Shown one piece after another: positions 14,115 through 16,031 of a stretch of 16,031 nucleotides of DNA. Source of the stretch: DASPTH01 sp046727575. GTDB lineage: Bacteria; Actinomycetota; Acidimicrobiia; IMCC26256; DASPTH01. Below the pieces are notes generated by a model. That model worked only from the letters and a program-made list of their open reading frames with translations. It had not been told where the DNA came from and did no database searches. The stretch lies in NCBI GenBank assembly GCA_046727575.1, contig JBKPCV010000149.1, positions 1 to 16,031 of the forward strand. The letters run 5' to 3'. Numbering within the stretch: the first letter of the stretch is position 1; each line of letters opens with the position of its first letter. The translations under genes and the position numbers were made by a program.

Positions 14115-14978
14115 TTACGACAAGCCTCGATAGCTGCGACTCGCCGATGTCGCCGCGTCGGCGACGCGCCGGGCGGCCTCGAGGATCTGCTCGCGACGCA
14201 TGCCGAATGGCAGCGGTGCGACGCCGATGACACAGACCGGATGATCCTCGTAGTCGAGCACCGGCGCGCTCAAGCCGAGAACGGTCCAGACTTCGCCCTC
14301 GTCCTTCTCAGGAAGCTCGAGGCTGTGCGTGCTGGCAATCACCGAAGCCTCCGGCATCGGCCACATCGACGCAGGATGCGACTCGGGCCATTCCTCCGCC
14401 TCCGGAGTTCGGTGAGGCCGAACCGTGATGCTACAGCCGCGGTCGCGCACCATCGCCAGCGAGTCGAGGAACGCGTCCCGTTGCTCTTCCGACAGCGGCT
14501 GCGGCGTGCTCGCCAACCACGCGCGCACTTCGTCAGGGGTGCTCCACGCCGTATACGCCTGGCCGAGCGGAGGGTAGAAAGGAAGGCGCTGCCCCAGTCG
14601 TAGGCCCATCCCCCACGGCTCGTCGGCGGCGGCTGTCGCGATGACCACCGAGTCCGCCCCGCTCGGGACCGTGGCGAACACCGTTACGCCGAGCCGATCC
14701 CGCAGATCATGGAGGACCGGCGTCACGACGCCACGGATCTCGTGGGCGAGCTTGGCCGCCTCCCCGAGGTGGATCAGGCGAGGACCGAGTCGATAGCGCA
14801 GATGATCGCCGCGGACGAGGAGGCCGTCTTCCACCAACGCCTGCAGCATGCCCTGACACGACGATTTACCCAGGCCTACCCGGCGGGCGATTTCGCTCAG
14901 CGTCAGCGCCTCCTCGGGCGCTCTGGCCAGTTCCGTGAGCACAGCGACAGCACGCCGGACGGGCGGGGACGCGGGCAC
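14115..14978 (-). CDS. IclR-family transcriptional regulator
   Basis: A 287-residue DNA-binding regulator. The N-terminal winged helix-turn-helix is visible (LTLSEIARRVGLGKSSCQGM, then ALVEDGLLVRGD and YRLGPRL). It is followed by the GAF-like effector domain (GVTVFATVPSGADSVVIAT, LGQRLPFYPPLGQAYTAW and, near the end, APVLDYEDHPVCVIGVAPLP). The frame is open to 15041, but GTG 14978 has AGGAG 5 nt upstream and starts directly before the helix-turn-helix (PASPPVRRAVAVL), so it is preferred. That choice leaves the CGTAC sites at 15018-15043 in the promoter, where they could mediate autoregulation. IclR members usually control nearby catabolic genes in response to a pathway acid; the flanking rightward and leftward units are the obvious targets. 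Confidence 0.9.
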   Translation of the reverse strand: MPASPPVRRAVAVLTELARAPEEALTLSEIARRVGLGKSSCQGMLQALVEDGLLVRGDHLRYRLGPRLIHLGEAAKLAHEIRGVVTPVLHDLRDRLGVTVFATVPSGADSVVIATAAADEPWGMGLRLGQRLPFYPPLGQAYTAWSTPDEVRAWLASTPQPLSEEQRDAFLDSLAMVRDRGCSITVRPHRTPEAEEWPESHPASMWPMPEASVIASTHSLELPEKDEGEVWTVLGLSAPVLDYEDHPVCVIGVAPLPFGMRREQILEAARRVADAATSASRSYRGLS

Positions 14979-15017
14979 AGCAGCTCCTGATCTCGATGAA
15001 GCGGCCGCTCCATCGAA

Positions 15018-15043
15018 CGTATCGTACGAGCCACCGTACACGT
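15018..15043. promoter_or_regulatory. Cluster of CGTAC-like half-sites before the IclR gene
   Basis: CGTAT (15018), CGTAC (15023) and CGTAC (15035), then CGT (15041), lie 40-65 nt upstream of the IclR start. The middle pair forms the inverted repeat GTACG-N6-CGTAC (15024-15039). Spacing differs from the pairs at 9008 and 9187, so shared binding by IclR is a hypothesis. A weak -10-like TACGAT on the minus strand overlaps the sites. Confidence 0.3.
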
Positions 15044-15071
15044 CCCCTGTGGCAGTGCACCCTCTCTTGGT

Positions 15072-16031
15072 TCAACCGGTCGACTTGACTTTGAAGGTCT
15101 TCGTCGAACACGTAAACGGCACGACGGCCTTCCACGACGTGCCGTCGGCGTCCTCCACCACGGTCTGGCAGAACGGCTGCGGCACCACTGTCGACGCCGG
15201 ATACTTCAGCGGCCCGACGAAGCCCTTGATCTGCCACGTCTGGGTGGCGAGCACCTTCTGCACCGCCTCCGGGGTGATGTTCTTCCCCACCTTCTTCAGC
15301 GCTTGGATGAGCATGTCCGCCGCGAAGTACGCGACGGCGTTCGAAGACGTGACCTGGGTGCCCGGCTTCTCCGCGTCGAGGTCCTTCTTCAACTGGGTGA
15401 GGCCAGCGTTCGGCTCGATGTTGTAACTGACGTACGACACCGTGCCCGCTAGCGGCTTCAACAGGACGTCGGTATAGATAGACGTGATGAACGTGCCCGT
15501 GTAGCCGGCAGCCTTCACCGCGCTCCAGATCGGCAGGCACTGCGTCGCCAGGAGACAGTTGATCGCGTCCGGCTGCTTGCCGCCGTCCGCCTTGAGCCAT
15601 TGCTGTACGTACGGCGTGTAGTCGGACACCTGCAGCGGCACGACCCCTTTGTTGTAGACGACGTCCAAGCCGACCCCGCGGGCCGGGACGGCCTGGAGCT
15701 CCGCGGTGTGCTTTCCAGACTGATTGTCCTGCGAGAACAGCACGATCGACGGATGCTTCTTGCCCGTCTTCTTACTGAGGTATTGGTAGAACGTCTGGTA
15801 GCCGCCGCCCGGCATGAACGGGGGATCGGCGGGCACCAGGCAGCCGTTGAACCCGAAGCCGTAGAGCTTCGTGGTTGGTGTGTCGCTGCAATACGTGTTG
15901 TCGAAGGCCCAGCCGATGTAGGGCACGTGCTTCGCGTTGAGATACGGGCCCGGGTTGATGGCTGACAGGTCGGGCACGATCGCGAACACGCCCTCCTGCT
16001 CGACGAGTCGCCGCACCTCCGACGTCGCCGT
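15072..16031 (-). CDS. Branched-chain-type ABC transporter substrate-binding protein, N-terminus outside the window
   Basis: The last 319 residues of a type I periplasmic binding protein (Peripla_BP_6 fold); the signal peptide and first lobe begin beyond the right edge. The visible part has the alternating two-lobe pattern: VFAIVPDLSAINPGPYLNAK, then PYIGWAFDN with YGFGFNG, the hinge-like HPSIVLFSQDNQSGK, DAINCLLATQCLPIWSAVKA, and AVAYFAADMLIQALKKVG followed by TPEAVQKVLAT. Several cysteines (in TYCSD, FNGCL, INCLL, TQCLP, PFCQ and FTCS) may form disulfides outside the cell. Proteins of this kind deliver amino acids, amides or aromatic acids to LivH/LivM permeases. The fused transporter at 4710-7667 lacks an adjacent binding protein, so this is its likely partner. 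It ends 93 nt before the IclR start. Confidence 0.88.
   Translation of the reverse strand, partial: TATSEVRRLVEQEGVFAIVPDLSAINPGPYLNAKHVPYIGWAFDNTYCSDTPTTKLYGFGFNGCLVPADPPFMPGGGYQTFYQYLSKKTGKKHPSIVLFSQDNQSGKHTAELQAVPARGVGLDVVYNKGVVPLQVSDYTPYVQQWLKADGGKQPDAINCLLATQCLPIWSAVKAAGYTGTFITSIYTDVLLKPLAGTVSYVSYNIEPNAGLTQLKKDLDAEKPGTQVTSSNAVAYFAADMLIQALKKVGKNITPEAVQKVLATQTWQIKGFVGPLKYPASTVVPQPFCQTVVEDADGTSWKAVVPFTCSTKTFKVKSTG

Noticed and set aside
13074..14233. Second forward frame (334 residues) and minus-strand frame (258 residues) over the second amidohydrolase
   Set aside because: Both are shadows of the amidohydrolase; the forward one is an extreme Ser/Arg/Pro-rich translation.
1..16031. CRISPR arrays, tRNA or rRNA genes, replication origin
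   Set aside because: No regularly spaced repeats, no cloverleaf with a recognisable T-loop, no rRNA-like stretch and no DnaA-box cluster were seen on reading either strand.

Overview
The window is GC-rich, with strong G/C bias at third codon positions, GTG and TTG starts alongside ATG, and a gene set (fused branched-chain-type ABC transporter, paired amidohydrolase-2 proteins, several SDRs, a SnoaL-like protein, an IclR regulator) that suggests a high-GC actinobacterium, possibly an environmental one. This placement is inference; no rRNA, tRNA or other marker gene is present. I saw no CRISPR array and no complete insertion sequence.

Layout. Positions 1-1432 look like a decayed border zone: a partial sugar-phosphate isomerase/epimerase-like gene that seems to lack its middle, an unrecognised coding-like fragment, and the 3' end of an IS256-family transposase. 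A complete MFS transporter (1433-2833, +) converges on an acyl-CoA synthetase (3038-4492, -) whose usually invariant A10 lysine is glutamine. Upstream of it, on the same strand, lie a fused permease-permease-ATPase transporter (4710-7667), an SDR oxidoreductase (7707-8489) and a short carboxymuconolactone-decarboxylase-like protein (8531-8983). These probably form one leftward transcription unit, although a 217-nt decayed-looking gap separates the synthetase from the rest.

A control region at 8984-9308 divides this leftward unit from a tightly packed rightward one: amidohydrolase (9309), SnoaL-like protein (10472), SDR (11030), SDR (11902), second amidohydrolase (12764-14041). The control region has promoter-like boxes in both directions, an 18-bp palindrome, paired CGTAC sites and a foldable leader. 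An IclR-family regulator (14115-14978, -) converges on the rightward unit. Beyond it is the 3' part of a periplasmic binding protein (15072-16031, -), a plausible partner for the fused transporter.

Taken together this reads as an uptake-and-catabolism island. The binding protein and fused transporter would import a small organic acid or amide-like compound. The synthetase would activate an acid to its CoA ester. The SDRs, amidohydrolases, SnoaL-like and CMD-like proteins would oxidise, decarboxylate or hydrolyse ring intermediates. IclR is the most likely local switch. The substrate cannot be read from the sequence. The points most worth a second look are the leader/operator region, the missing synthetase lysine, the shortened CMD and isomerase genes, and the transporter fusion without a LivG partner.
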